Numbered from the stretch's first letter, positions 34,648 to 47,491 are shown. The stretch is DNA of 64,000 nucleotides from Agapanthus africanus (GCA_030015575.1 CM057342.1:622137348-622201347); one strand, 5' to 3'. A program made the numbers and translations. The notes: generated from the letters alone by a model not told the origin.

Positions 34648-36930
34648 TGTAAGCCCGCGGGGGCGTCCCGGCCGTCGATCCGACGCCGGAAACGCGGAAA
34701 ACAAAAACTTTGCGAACTTTGCAAAACGGCACCACCGCGGACTTTTTACCCGGATCGGGCCATTAACCTAGCTAGCTAGCAAAAAGAAAAGAGTAGAGAA
34801 GCTATACCAAGCGATCCGTGTCCTTCGGTCTTCGTCTCCGCTCCGATCTCCCGCGGAATCTCCGTCACCTCCTCGCTCGTCGGAAAGGGCACCACGTAGC
34901 CGGAATCTTTTACGGGCTCCCGCCTCTTGACCGAGGCAACTCGGGCGCGAAGTTGGCTAGCCGACGCGTCCAAGAGATGCTGTAGAATAGCGTAGTAGCC
35001 ATGTCTCTTTGGGGTTTAAGAGGTTGCCATGTTGGAGGAATTTTTGCACACAAGAATATCATGGATCAAAGCTTGATCAAGAAATGGAGCATACATCAAA
35101 ATGAGCTCGGCCAAGCCACTTTCCTCACTGGAAAAAATTCCTAATGTGTGAAGTGTAGGAATTAACAATTTAATCCAAAAGAAATTTTCCACACCAAGCA
35201 AAAATCACCAGCACACTCAAAATGGGGGGCCCACGAAATTAGCAATGAAGAAACAAATGGATAGAATGCATAATTAATCAAAAGCATAAGGAAATGTCCA
35301 CCAAAATAAAAAAAACCCCCTGAACAGTGGCCGGCCCCTTTTTAGTGGGTGTAGGAAAAGGAATCAAATACAAGTGGGGAAAAAGAATCAAAAACTAAAA
35401 TGATAATTGTCACAACCATTTCCAATCTCATTCTTATCACATAAATGCAAAAGAATGATGCAAAGAGAATCTCATGATGATGGTCAAATCATAATCCACA
35501 CATATGCAAGAAAACCCCTCTACAAAATGTTAATTGCGAACTTGCAATTAACACTCTCCAATAAGAAAGTCCGACCGAGAAGGAATGAAGGAAAACCGGC
35601 CGGAACGGAATGCAAACTGGCAACTTCATAAAACCGATCCCGTAATAAATTACAGGAAAACCCCGCTACTGCAAATACATGCCCGCATTTGTATTCGCAC
35701 TGAACACAAATGCAAAGAGATAAAATCTACACTATCTAATACTAGTATCCGGCTTAAGCCAAAGCCGGCTAGTAAAAAACTGTCCGATCACGATCCGTGC
35801 AATACCGCACGTATCTGATCGAACCCTGCCATATCTCCATACGGCCTCTACAGCGTTTCGCCCGAAACTTGAGTAACTGTCTGTGGTGGACTCTAAAGAC
35901 TCGTCAATACCTTGGCTGTGGATTTAACCACTAGCACGTCAGAGGTATAAGCCAATACGTGACGGGCCACCAGGTATTGACCAAATGGGACGTCGATGAG
36001 GAAGCTCACCCCGACACCCAACTGAGCCTGTCAGTGACAATATCCGTACAGTCCGGTCCGTTCGTCTATGAGCATCGCATGGCGGGCCTAGGGGGTTGGT
36101 AAAAGTCAGACCCCCAAAAGCGGTACAAGTTGTGTCGGAGTGTAGCCCAGAACACCCTGAGATACTACTGGAATACCTACCAGCAAATCTCCTGCCTTGG
36201 CCAAGGACTTTTCATGTTCTGGCTCTCCTAGACACAGCACGACCTCACCCCCAATACCGGGAGAGACGAACCCCTGCAGATCCGCTCACTGCCTCTATGT
36301 GGCTCGGGACTGTACCCAACTAAAATCTGTTTGCACGACTCCTTTGAGCCGTGGTAGGGTAGTAATCAAAGTACAGTGGGAACTCACACGAGACAAATGA
36401 CGATCCCAGGTCGATGAACTAACCTGTACACATGTCACCTGGGAACTGCTATCTGACGTCTGGTATATCCCAACTAGCAGGTTCCCGGCGAGTCCTGTCC
36501 GGTGTACTCATAACCCAATGAGCACCTGTATACATCTTAGGTGAACCAACTGACACCAGTGGCTTGTGAGACCGGCCACCGCCCCTCGTCGGGGTCTCGA
36601 CTGTATACACTAGTCTACTCTGGAGAAACGATGCCCTGTCTCGAATCTCCCACGACTAGGGACCTTTAAAGGATGTACTTGTAGACCCCCAGCTCCCACT
36701 TATATGATCGCCCTCATACTGCTGGAAGTCAAGCAAGAATCCTAGGGGCTTTATCAATGTGTAATAGCGACTCGTCAGGTCACCTAAAGCAGTACACGAT
36801 GATAAAGATAAACCAGATAGCATACTATCATCTCGAGTAAGACTGTCCTACCGGGATAGGTCCTCCCCTCAATCATTGCAATCACGTGCCTGTGACCCAA
36901 TAATTGACTCCGAGGGCACTATCTCCAACA
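34648..36930 (-). repeat. ANG3 5' LTR
   Basis: Near-identical mate of 26806-29089; TG start next to the PBS, ends CCAACA before the ATGAT TSD. Confidence 0.95.
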
Positions 36931-38100
36931 ATGATAATATGAAACCTTCATATTCCCATCGATACCCATATATGAAACTAAAAGCGCCACTTAGTCCCCG
37001 TCTATCGGTTAACATACGTGCGATGCTCGTCGTGACCTAGAACCATACGAAGGTTGTTAAATATCGGACAGTATAGCTCGATACTAACAACCGTCGTATA
37101 GTCTACGCGACGAGAAAATTCAATCGTATGGTAACCCATAGATTTGTCCCGTGTGGACAAGTTAAGAATGTATAAAGCAAACGCCTTCATTCACTTGTGT
37201 TTTCATCCGTTTCGAGATATTTCGTCGGTACCTTTCCGCTGGTTCTCCGTGTACAAAGATAGATTAGATGTTCATTTCAACGTTGTTTCACAGCTTTGAA
37301 ATGATTATCTATTCTATTACAGTGTACTCGGAGAACAGCTGGGAGGTGCTGCCGAAATTTACTCGAAACGGTTGAAAGCACAAGTGATGGGCGTTCGCTC
37401 TATACATTCTTAATGGGATAGAAGCCTACCCCCGACAGCCGGAACACATACATACAAACGCATAATTAGAGAGCGATTCGAGATGTTCGGGTTAAAACCA
37501 ATATATGATAATATGAAACCTTCATATTCCCATCGATACCCATATATGAAACTAAAAGCGCCACTTAGTCCCCGTCTATCGGTTAACATACGTGCGATGC
37601 TCGTCGTGACCTAGAACCATACGAAGGTTGTTAAATATCGGACAGTATAGCTCGATACTAACAACCGTCGTATAGTCTACGCGACGAGAAAATTTAATCG
37701 TATGGTAACCCATAGATTTGTCACGTGTGGACAAGTTAAGAGTGTATAAAGCAAACGCCTTCATTCACTTGTGTTTTCATCCGTTTCGAGATATTTCGTC
37801 GGTACCTTTCCGCTGGTTCTCCGTGTACAAAGATAGATTAGATGTTCATTTCAACGTTGTTTCACAGCTTTGAAATGATTATCTATTCTATTACAGTGTA
37901 CTCGGAGAACAGCGGGGAGGTGCTGCCGAAATTTACTCGAAACGGTTGAAAGCACAAGTGATGGGCGTTCGCTCTATACATTCTTAATGGGATAGAAGCC
38001 TACCCCCGACAGCCGGAACACATACATACAAACGCATAATTAGAAAGCGATTCGAGATGTTCGGGTTAAAACCAATATATGATAATATGAAACCTTCATA
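36931..38100. repeat. 574-bp tandem array, right part (about two units)
   Basis: Continues the array at the same phase after ANG3: landmark GCGCCACTTAG at 36984 and 37558. It ends within a partial unit at about 38100, 140 bp before the transposase frame. Confidence 0.95.
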
Positions 38101-38239
38101 ACCTACAATTTATACACGGATTTTCTCCTTTGTCAGTAACTATCCCGTTCTTATATTTCTCAATATAGTCAGCATAACCTACAATTTATATGTTATTCAG
38201 TCTAACATAGCCCATGAGTACGTCAGAGTTAAGGACTGG

Positions 38240-41200
38240 ATGTATGTGGATTGGAAACAACGTATGCAACCTAAGTTTGTCGCAGGAGTTGCTGCTTTCC
38301 TTGAATTTGCACGAGCACATAATAAGATCATAATAGAGAAGATTCTCTGTCCGTGCGATAGATATGGCAATAAGTACTGGCAGAAGGTAGAATTGGCAGA
38401 GCTTCATATTGTAAAACATAGGTTTACTAGGCTTTATTCAACTTGGAAATATCACGGGGAAGGAGAAGAATGCAGTACTGCGGTAGAAGAAGAAGGAGAA
38501 CACGATAATGCTGCAGGAGAAGAAGAAGAATTCGGTAATACGGCAGGAGACGGAAATTTATTTCCATCAGAAGAAATGGAGGATATGGTAGAGGCTGCCC
38601 TAGGTGAATCTATTCGTACCGAAGATGACATTCCTTCCGGTCAAGGACCGCGTGCGGATAAATATGAAAATTTCATGAATGATGCTAGGAAACCAATTTA
38701 TTAGAATGCGAAGTATTCCACCCTCTCATGGTTCGTCCAACTTTTCCAAATTAAGTGCCTAAATGGATGGAGCAACAAGTCATTCACAATGCTTCTTTCG
38801 TTCTTGAAAGATTCTATGCCTCCGGGAAATAATGTGCCCGAAAGTTGGTACGAAGCCCAGAAAATGATGTCTGATTTGGGTCTAAAGTGCGAGAAGATTC
38901 AAGCATGTCCTAAAAATTGCGTGTTGTACCGGAAAGAGAATTCAGATTTGAAAGAGTGTCCAACATGCAGAGAGGCCAGGTATAAGCCGAAAGATTCTGA
39001 TAAGAAGCCTGATATACCTGTGAAGATAGCACGATATTTTCCCATAACACAGAGGCTACAGAGGCTATTCAGGTGCAAGAAAACAGCCGAGGCAATGATT
39101 TGGCATCACCATGCTCCTCCAAGCGAAAATGGAAAAATGAGCCATCCAAGAGATTCACCGGCATGGAAGGATTTCGATAGGAGGCACGCAATATTCAGTA
39201 GCGATCCTCGCAATGTCCGGCTCGGACTGGCTACCGATGGCTTCTGCCCATTCAACTATATGGCTGGAAGTCACAGTACATGGCCCGTTGTAATGATAAT
39301 TTATAATCTGTCGCCTTGGTTGGCTATGGACCAATCATACTTTATGATGCCTCTTCTTATCGACGGACCAAACTCACCGGGGAACAATATCGACGTCTAT
39401 CTCCGACCTCTGATCGAGGAGCTGAAAACTTTGTTCATTGATGGTGTAGAGACATATGATTCAAACACAAATACAACCTTCATACTGCGTGCGGCTTTAA
39501 TATGGACAATTAATGACTTTCCTTCGTATGGAATGCTATTAGGTTGGTCTGTACATGGTCACAAAGCATGTCCTCATTTCCATGAACACACAACATCAAA
39601 ATTTTTGAATTTTAGCAGGAAGGTTTGTTATTGCGGCCATCGACGTTTTCTGCCTCCAGACCACCCCTATAGGTTAGACACGGTTCACTTTGATGGTCAT
39701 CAGGAGCTTCTTGGAGCTCCATCCCCATTATCCGGAGAGGACGTGACTGCTAAATGGGATGGTTACAATAACGTGACCATTGGGATGGATCCGACGAAAC
39801 AGGTCAAACCACAATATTGGAACAAGCTAAGCATTTTCTTCGAGCTCCCGTACTGGTCTACAAATTCAGTGCGTCATTGTCTGGATGTCATGCATATAGA
39901 GAAGGGAGTATCAGAGCACATACTTAACTTGCTTCTGTGTAAAGACGGGAAATCGAAAGACAACATGAATGCTCGGATGGATCTACAAGAGTGGGGAATA
40001 AGAAGTGAATTGCACCCTAGACCGGTAGCGGGTAAACCGGGCAAGTTTGTACTTCCCAATGCCGCTTATCATATGTCACAACCGGAGAAGAAAAGATTCA
40101 TGCAGGTGTTGCATGATTTGAAAGTGCCCACAGGTTTCTCAGGATCATTCAGCAAGAAAATAAAAATTGTGAAGGGCAAGATCGATGGGCTGAAAAGTCA
40201 TGATCACCATGTTATCGTGGAGCACCTTCTTCCATTAGCCCTCCGGACTTCTCTCCCCGACTCGGTTGGTCTAGTAATCAACGACCTATGTTGTTTTTTC
40301 AGGGAGTTGTGTGCTAAAACACTGGAGGTTGCGACGCTGGATAAATTAGAAAATTCTATTGCGTTGATACTTTGCAAGTTTGAGCGTATTTTCCTACCGT
40401 CATTTTTCGATATCATAATACACTTGACGGTTCATCTTGCAACTGAGGCGAAGTTAGCCGGACCAGTACAATATCGATGGATGTATCCCGTCGAGAGGTA
40501 CGTGTAATTTTTCGTTTCGCGCAATTTATAAATTTATTGTTGTCATGTATGCCCGTATTTATTTATTCAACATATTCTCATTAGGTACCTCTACACTCTT
40601 AAGAAGTATATAAGCAATAAAAATCGACCAGAGGGTCCAATCATGCAAGGTTATCTTCTTGATGAAGCAACCACATTTTGGTCCCGCTATCTGGACGAGA
40701 ACATTGAGACAAGGCTTAACCGACCACGAAGAATTCAAGACGGGCCAAATGGTAAAACCGAGTATAAGAGGGTAGACACTATGTTTATCAACAAGATATA
40801 CCGATTTATCTTGCTTAATTGCGCATATCTTGAACAAATTAGAGAGTAAGTTCTTTTGGATTAATTGGTATATCTGTGTTTGTGTTTGTATGAAATGACA
40901 TAATATTAATGTCACAATTACTTGTCGAAAACAGAACTCATTTTAACGAGGTACGTGAGGGGCATCCTGATTGGAACGAAGAACGTTTGGAAAAATACCA
41001 TCAGGATAATTTTTGTGATTGGGTCACAGCTCATGTAAGTTATTCGAATAACATTTTATTGCTATCAGTTTTAATCTAAACTTGTATCGTTATGTATTTT
41101 GTCGTAAAATTTGTTTTGTTAGATCCACGATCCGAACTTGTCTGCATCATTTGAGAGTGATTCAAGATGTTTAGCTCAATTTCCTAGTATGGAGGTTGCA

Positions 41201-41836
41201 TATTACAAAGGATTTGGTGTCCTTGGATACAAATTTGAAGTTAAGGACATAGAAACATCTAGAACTACTCAGAATAGTGGGATTGCGACGGTCGGATCGG
41301 ATGGTGTGATTTACTATGGGTACTTAAATTGTATACTCGGCATCCACTATCCCCGACGATCAGAACCCTTTTATATATTCCAGTGTACTTGGTACGATCC
41401 GCGAACCGATACGGACAGGTGGAGAAGCAGTCTTGGGACTTGGAAAGATGAATATGGATTGACCAGTGTGAACACACTTCGATTTTACGGTCAGGACGAT
41501 CCGTTTATCTTTCCGAACCAAGCGTTCCAAGTATACTACTCACAGTGTTTGAAGCATGCGGGGTGGAGTGTTGTATGCCGATGGAAACCTAGAGATGTCT
41601 ACGATGTCCCAGAATACGAGGACAGCGATGAGGACGAAGAAGAGAGAAGGCTTAAAGTGCTCCGACCGTCTGTTTCGAAGGACGGGTTGTCTTCGACCGA
41701 TCATGAAGTTACGTGGGTTAGAAATGACATCGACGATGAAATCCAAGTAGATATGTATGATGCGCCCACGAAACGAAAAAGGTTATCAGTAATGTTATAT
41801 TATTACTTCACATTTTACGCTCTAGATCATATATAG
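38240..41836 (+). pseudogene. CACTA TNP2/TNPD-type transposase, one in-frame stop
   Basis: Exons fitted by GT-AG borders and phase: up to 40497, 40585-40845, 40935-41034, 41123 to about 41788 (or the stop at 41834). Exon 1 opens with the transposase-associated domain (DWMYVDWKQRM, GVAAFLEFA, ILCPCDRYGN), then an acidic stretch, a single TAG at 38702-38704 with the same frame resuming (STLSWFVQLFQIKCLNGWSN), CPKNCVLYR...CPTCREARY, the TNP2 core (LATDGFCPFN, LLIDGPNSPGNNIDVYLRPL, HKACPHF) and a DUF4218-like end (KSHDHHVIVEHLLPLALR, YRWMYPVER). Exon 4 is DUF4216-like (EVAYYKGFGVLGYKFE, CTWYDP, AFQVYY). The frame is also open upstream of 38240, so the true start may be in an earlier exon. Catalyses excision and integration in autonomous copies; here probably a recent pseudogene. 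Confidence 0.9.
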
Positions 41837-41889
41837 TCGATACTTTTAATGATTGTCTAATGCGTCCACGAACCGTTTATCTAGATTTG

Positions 41890-44739
41890 ATGACGATGTC
41901 GGGAGCAGCGAGGGGCGGCAGGAGCTCCAGCCGCGGCAGAGGCAGAGGCAGAGCGGTTCTGCCGCCCGGAGAGCTCCGTAGGGAGCTTCAGAGGACCGGT
42001 CTTGCTCCCAGATCGGAGACCCCTTCGGATGCCTCCTTCCGTGTTGATTTGGCCACACCTCCAGGTATACTGCACGTATATCCATTTTGAATGTAATATT
42101 ACAGATATTCATGCATGTTTATGTCAAAATTACTTATATTGTCAATGTTTGATTGTCTAGTTGTTGGTGATGCGTCCACATCTGGGACAAAGGCCACCCC
42201 CGCTCCTCCAGGTATGTTTATATATCATATAGTGTATGTATATTGATTTAGAATGCTATATCATAAATACACACATTCCTTTTGCTCTTACTTAGCAATT
42301 TTTATTATTGTCTAGCTGTAGGTGGTGACACCACCGCACCTGCGGGTATGTTTATATATCCTATAGTGCATGCATATTGATTTAGAACGTTATATTATTG
42401 ATCTACACATTCTTTTTGCAATTACTTATATAATCTATTTTTAATTGTATAATTATAGGTGGTGCGTCCACACCTTCCACAGAGCCCACTCCTGCCGCTT
42501 CCATACCCTCCGCATCGTCTGCAGGTTAGTATGAATAAATTTAAAATATTTATTCATTTTACATATACTCTATAGAATAAATATGAACTTCATAGAAATT
42601 TAGCGTCGATGTTTATTTTATAGTTGGAGGGGATGCGTCCGGGTCCGGGACCCCGGTTGTTCCTCACCGGAGGAACTATCGTCCCGCTCGTGCTGCTGCT
42701 CGGGCCCAGGCTCGTGCGCTAGTCACCGGAGGTATATATCACACTTGAATTTTTTTTTAATCTTGATTTCTTAATACAACTTTGTCTTATTATTGATTGT
42801 CCTGATATTTCGTGCAGACGCAGGGCCTCTCCATCCCCAGAGGGGACTCGAGGCCCGAATTAGTCCCATAGGCTGAGGCCTGATAGAGCTAGGGGAGAGG
42901 CAGCATTCCCCCTATTTTTTACCCTTGACTATCGCTATACCGGTCCTCATGCCGAGAGGTTCGGCCGGTATTTGGGGGACGAGAGCCGGATCGTGAAGAA
43001 CTATCCACTTCACGTTGAGTGGGGCGAGCAGCACCAGCGCTCATTCGCCCTCTTCTTTGATCAGGCTTGGGTGTGTATTAATATATATTTTTATTTGATC
43101 TATCCAATATATTTATTGTTAACACTTGCAATCTAATAATAATGTTTTTTTTGTATTTTCAGTTGGATTACGATTTTCAGCCTGTAGCCGACCCTGATCA
43201 CCCGGGGAGGGTGCTCGACCTTCATGCTCTGTACAATGGCCTGATGAAGAACATGCAGGCCAAGGTCCGATACAACAGGAATGAGCTGAAGGCCGACTGC
43301 TACTCCCTGTGGATGGCGACCCCCGAGGCAGAGAGAGCGGCCCTCCTATCTACTCCGGCGTTTGCGAGAGTTGACGTAGAGACATGGCCTCTATTGTGTG
43401 CTTATTTCGACTCCCAACGCAAACAGGTACGTATTTTAAATTTAATTCATTATTTATGATATAATTTATTTCTTTGTGTTTCTTAATTAGAAAACTAAAT
43501 GTTAATGCGTTGTGCAGAAACAGACCGCTCAGAATACGGAGAACAGGAAGTCGGCGAAGAGGGGTCGCCCCACTTACACAGGTGGCTCGAGGAACATTAC
43601 TCGAGCCATGGAGTTATCGGTAAATTAAGAGTTATTCTCTAATATTCTGTAATATTAAGAGTTATTCTCTAATATTTCTAATATTAAGAGTTATTTTCTA
43701 ATGTTGCAGACAGCTCGGACCGTGGCGCAAGGCGGTACACCGAGCGTGCTGTCCGCATATCTTGCCGTCCACGGCACCTCGACAGATCCCGCCACGGGCG
43801 AGCTTCGATATCCCGACGTCGCTACCCAGGAGTACTGCGTAAGTGTTAATATTTTTTCTACCCAAATTTGAAATTTTAGTTTTGGAAGGTTCAAGTTTAA
43901 ATTTTATACTTATACTTTACTGCTTAATGTGGGTGTAGGAGCGGGTGGTTGAGCAGGCCCAGGCCTCGGGGATCGATTTTACCGGACAGAACGATCCGAG
44001 GCTGTTGACCCCAGTTCTGGACACCGCACACGGAGGGCACCACGGAGGTTGGGAGAGAGGCCGGGGATTGGGCCCTAGCAGGGCCCATATGAGGTTGGAC
44101 TCCATCCCGGCGGTTACTTTCTCCGTCTCCAGTGACCGGCATGTCCATCAGGAACTGGATAGCTTGAGGGCCAGCGTTCAGGAGTTGAAGGAGATGCTGG
44201 TATGTATACTGCTTTATAGTAAAATATTATTTCATATTATATACATATCAACATATCCATAATTAGTACGTAGCTTGAGCTTATTTGGTTTTAGACTTAA
44301 GTTTGATTAATCATACATACATATGTAATTAAAATAAACAACGCTTTTCCAAACTAGATATCCAAACAGGGTTTCGAAATAACTTAATAATGATACGAAT
44401 TCGAATAATACACAGTTCTTACACGCTTCTTACACACGTTATGTCCAGACGCGACAGGGTAGATCGGCCGAGCCTCCACATGCATCTCCTTCGGCTGCGG
44501 CTCCGCAAGCCACTACATCGGCTGCGGTTCCGCAGACAGCTCCTGTAGCTCCACCGCCCACTCAGACTCCCGCAGTCGTGGCTCCGTAAGCGACTACCTC
44601 GACGGCGGCTGCGCAGACCACATCGCCGGCTCCACATGCCGCTCAGACTCCCGCTCGCGACGAATTGCAGAGTTTATTGACCGAGGAGCAGGCGCGCGTT
44701 ATTCTATCGTTATTCAGAGGTGGAGCTGGACCGAGCTAG
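41890..44739 (+). pseudogene. CACTA second gene, TNPA/Transposase_24-type, multi-exon
   Basis: About eleven exons by consistent GT-AG borders and phase: 41890-42064, 42161-42211, 42316-42345, 42459-42524, 42624-42731, 42818-43070, 43163-43426, 43518-43619, 43710-43838, 43939-44199, 44449-44739. It starts MTMSGAARGGRSSSRGRGRG (basic, disordered); the middle reads RYTGPHAERFGRYLGDESRI, YNGLMKNMQAKVRYNRNELK and KRGRPTYTGGSRN, as in plant Ptta/En/Spm Transposase_24 proteins; then a coiled-coil-like HQELDSLRASVQELKEML, an Ala/Pro-rich tail and LLTEEQARVILSLF. A stop/shift near 42878 and a TAA at 44587-44589 break it. Family role: binds subterminal repeats. Confidence 0.8.
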
Positions 44740-44994
44740 GGTAGATTTTTGGTTCTTATTTTTTGAAACATGTATTTATTTATATCATACACATTGTACT
44801 ATATTTTGAAACGATATTGATATTGGTTTGTATTTATATCATATTCAGTTTTTGTGTTTCTTTTGTATATTATATATATGCGTGAGATGTGATTATGAAT
44901 ACTGCAATATATGATTTGATTGATGTATATATTATTGTGCACAGGGCGGGAAAAAACCAAGCAGCCCATTTTTTAAAAAAAAATACAGACAATA

Positions 44995-45525
44995 TGTACC
45001 TACGGATTAATCCGTAGGCAAACATATTGCCCCTACGGATATAACCGTAGGGGCAAAACATCAGCAGTAACTGATATTTCCCCCCTGATCTCAGTGCCAG
45101 GGGGTTGGGAAAGCCCCTACGGACATAACTGTAGGGGCCAATGACAATCCCCTACGGCGTTATCCGTAGGGGCAAAATATCAGGAATCCTGATATTGTGC
45201 CCCTACGGAACCGTACCTACGCACATATCCGTAGGGGGTAGTACATGCCCCTACGGACATATCCGTAGGTACAAGTAATATATTAAAATAAACCGTAAAT
45301 AATATAAAATCATATACCCTACGGCCTAATCCGTAGGGGCAACAGGATCTACACATAAATCCGTAGGGGCAAAAATTTGCCCGCAGGGGCAAGTTCAGGG
45401 CCTCAACTTGCACCTGCGGCCTTTGCACCTACGGGGTATCTTTTCGCCCCTACGTATATATCCATAGGGGCAGTGGGTTGCCCCTACGGATAAATCCGTA
45501 GGGGCAACCCTTGTTTGTAGTAGTG
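44995..45525. repeat. CACTA right subterminal palindromes and TIR
   Basis: About ten units of the type GCCCCTACGGA..ATCCGTAGGGGC separated by short AT-rich spacers, ending in GTTGCCCCTACGGATAAATC and the terminal TAGTAGTG. The reverse complement of the end (CACTACTACAAACAAGGGTT) aligns with the left TIR. Confidence 0.92.
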
Positions 45526-46330
45526 CCTGGAACCCATCTAGTGTTTCTCCCCAGGATCAATTGATACTATCTCATTACAGCTAGTGAGAATCCTAACATC
45601 CAAATAGATCTATCTCATAGATCCAAAATCCAGGATTTAGTAGGTATCACTTTGATCCTATATGGAGAATCTTTGTGATAAGCGGAGATTGACCGAGCGT
45701 AGCATAGGAAACTCCTTCCCTATCAAGAGTATGTCATCCACGTACTCTACGAAGATCATCACCATACTCCCTACTCCCTTTTTGTATATACAAGGTTCAT
45801 CTCATTTTGATGAAGTCAAACTCTTTGACTAACACATCAGAACAGACGTTCCAACTCCGCGATGCCTGCTTTATCCTATAAAGCATTTTGTACACGTTTC
45901 CGCTGCTCCCACTGTCTACGAAGCTTTCTGGCTGTGTACTTATAGACGCTCTCTTCTAAAACATCATTTTAGAAAAGAAGTCATGACACCCAACCACCAG
46001 ATATCGTAGTCATGGTATGTAGCCGTGGCAAGTAGGGTCTGGATGGACTTAAGCATAAACCCCTAAAAAGGTTTCATCATTAGCCATAATTGGTCTATGA
46101 TGTAAATCTTTAACAAGTCTAGCTTTGAAAGTCTCAACTTTTCCATGTACACCAAGTAATCTTCTCAAGATATACTTGCTCCTGATAGGGATTTAACCCT
46201 TCAGATAAAGCAACCAAAGTCCATACTTTGTTGGTGTATAAGGATTCCATCTCAGATTGCTAACCATCCAGCCATTCTTATAGAGTCTTACTCCTGATGG
46301 CCAGCTCGAAACTAGTTGGGTCATCATCTT
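45526..46330 (-). pseudogene. ANG2 reverse transcriptase
   Basis: Reverse complement of about 45720-45770 reads MIFVEYVDDILLIGK, the copia RT catalytic block (YVDD). The N-terminal part near 46000-46060 matches the ANG1 fragment at 2183-2394. Many stops. The CACTA cut this gene just before its junction with RNase H. Confidence 0.78.
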
Positions 46331-46745
46331 ATGATGCAATCCTCGCTCCCACTGTCATAGAGAAACCAAAGTATCTCTCAGGTGGGTGAGGAACTCTACT
46401 AGATCGGCGGAGAGGCTGAGGTTCGTTGGTTACTATTGAATCCTTCGGTTCTACGAAATCGTCAGCTGTAGTTTGTATAGCTGGAACTCCTTCCAGTTCT
46501 ACCTCACGACCACTAATTTCTTCACAAGAAATTCCCTTTCTGGAAGGTGGCATGTCGAGAATCAAAACATTTTTGTTCCTCGGTTTGGTAGAAGATATTC
46601 CCTTGCTGATGCTTGGGATATCTAACAAACTTCCACAGATTAGACTTTGCCTCGAGCTTGTCCGGATTTTGCTTTTAGACATAGGCCGCACAACCCCAAA
46701 TCTTAACAAACTTAAGATATGGGCTCTTCCCTTTCCATATCTCAT
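46329..46745 (-). pseudogene. ANG2 integrase-RT linker
   Basis: A 138-residue minus frame with a lysine/serine-rich start, repeated ISKGIS/SRKGIS-like motifs, an acidic middle and RRSSRVPHPPERYFGF at the end, the conserved motif ahead of RT in Angela/Tork copia polyproteins. Longer than the ANG1 version at 2577-2795. Confidence 0.75.
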
Positions 46746-47491
46746 ATGGAGTGGTAGGCATCTGATTTGGTTGGAACGCCATTCAATAGGTATGCAACTT
46801 CATAAGTGCATAACTCCCAAAAGGAAATAGGTAACTCAGTAGTACTCATCATAGAGCACACCTTATCATATAGGGTGTGATTGCTCCGCCCTGATACACC
46901 GACGTGCTGTGGTGTATATGGAGGAGTAGTGCTGAGAGAGAATCTCATTCTCCTTTAGAATAATCCAGAAATTCCGTGCTCAAGTATTCTCCTCCTTGAT
47001 CGCATCAAAGGACATAATACTTATACTTGTTTTGGTTCTCTACTTCTAACTTATATTCTGTGAATATCTCAAAAGCTTCGGACTTATGTTTCAACAGGAA
47101 CATATGTCTGAATCTTGAGAGATCATCAGAGAATGTAATGAAGTACAAAGAACCGGTCTTGGCATGTGTAGACAGGGGACTTTTATACATCAACATGTAT
47201 CATCCTAAGAGTTCACTAACTCTTTCTCTGTTTCCAATAAACAGAGCTATGGTCATCTTATCTCTGTGACATGACCGGCAAGTTTCACCAGATGTAAATC
47301 CAAACAAATTTAAATATGCATCTATATGTAACTTTAGCTAGTCGGGTCGCATTGATATGACCTAGTCTACAATACCTTAAGAAGGATCCTTTCATTTCTG
47401 AACTCTTCCTCTTGTGTGTGTTCTGTATACTAAGAACTGTAGTTTGATTTAGAACGTTAATGGTTTTAGATAACGTGCCTGAACCGATCAA
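46742..47491 (-). pseudogene. ANG2 integrase
   Basis: Pre-integrase region 47285-47491 (YCRLGHINATRLAK), core 47005-47196 (LYFITFSDDLSRFRHMFLL, KSEAFEIFTEYKLEVENQ) and C-terminal core 46742-46948 (HVGVSGRSNHTLYDKV, MMSTTELPISFWEL, AYLLNGVPTKS). The family has GVSERRNRTLLDMV, so the catalytic Glu is Gly here. Frames are separate and interrupted. Confidence 0.82.

Larger units (their letters stand above)
26806..36930 (-). mobile_element. ANG3: Angela-related non-autonomous Ty1/copia element, recent
   Basis: LTRs 26806-29089 and 34648-36930 (2284 and 2283 bp) flanked by the 5-bp TSD ATGAT (26801-26805 and 36931-36935), which is native sequence of the 574-bp array. By eye the LTRs differ at about six positions, all transitions, plus one C-run length change. 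PBS rc GCTCTGATACCA at 34635-34646 and polypurine tract at 29090-29102. The internal pol remnant has no long frame, so the element must have been mobilised in trans. Confidence 0.93.
21990..45525 (+). mobile_element. CACTA (En/Spm-type) DNA transposon, 23.5 kb with nested insertion
   Basis: Starts CACTAGTAAAATAGGGGG and ends TTGTTTGTAGTAGTG, that is CACTA...TAGTG termini, flanked by the 3-bp TSD CCT (21987-21989 and 45526-45528). Subterminal zones are full of palindromic CCCCTACGGAT...ATCCGTAGGGG units. Gene order on the plus strand: long 5' region with a 574-bp tandem array, TNP2/TNPD-type transposase (38240-41836), TNPA/Transposase_24-type gene (41890-44739). ANG3 accounts for 10.1 kb. Confidence 0.95.
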
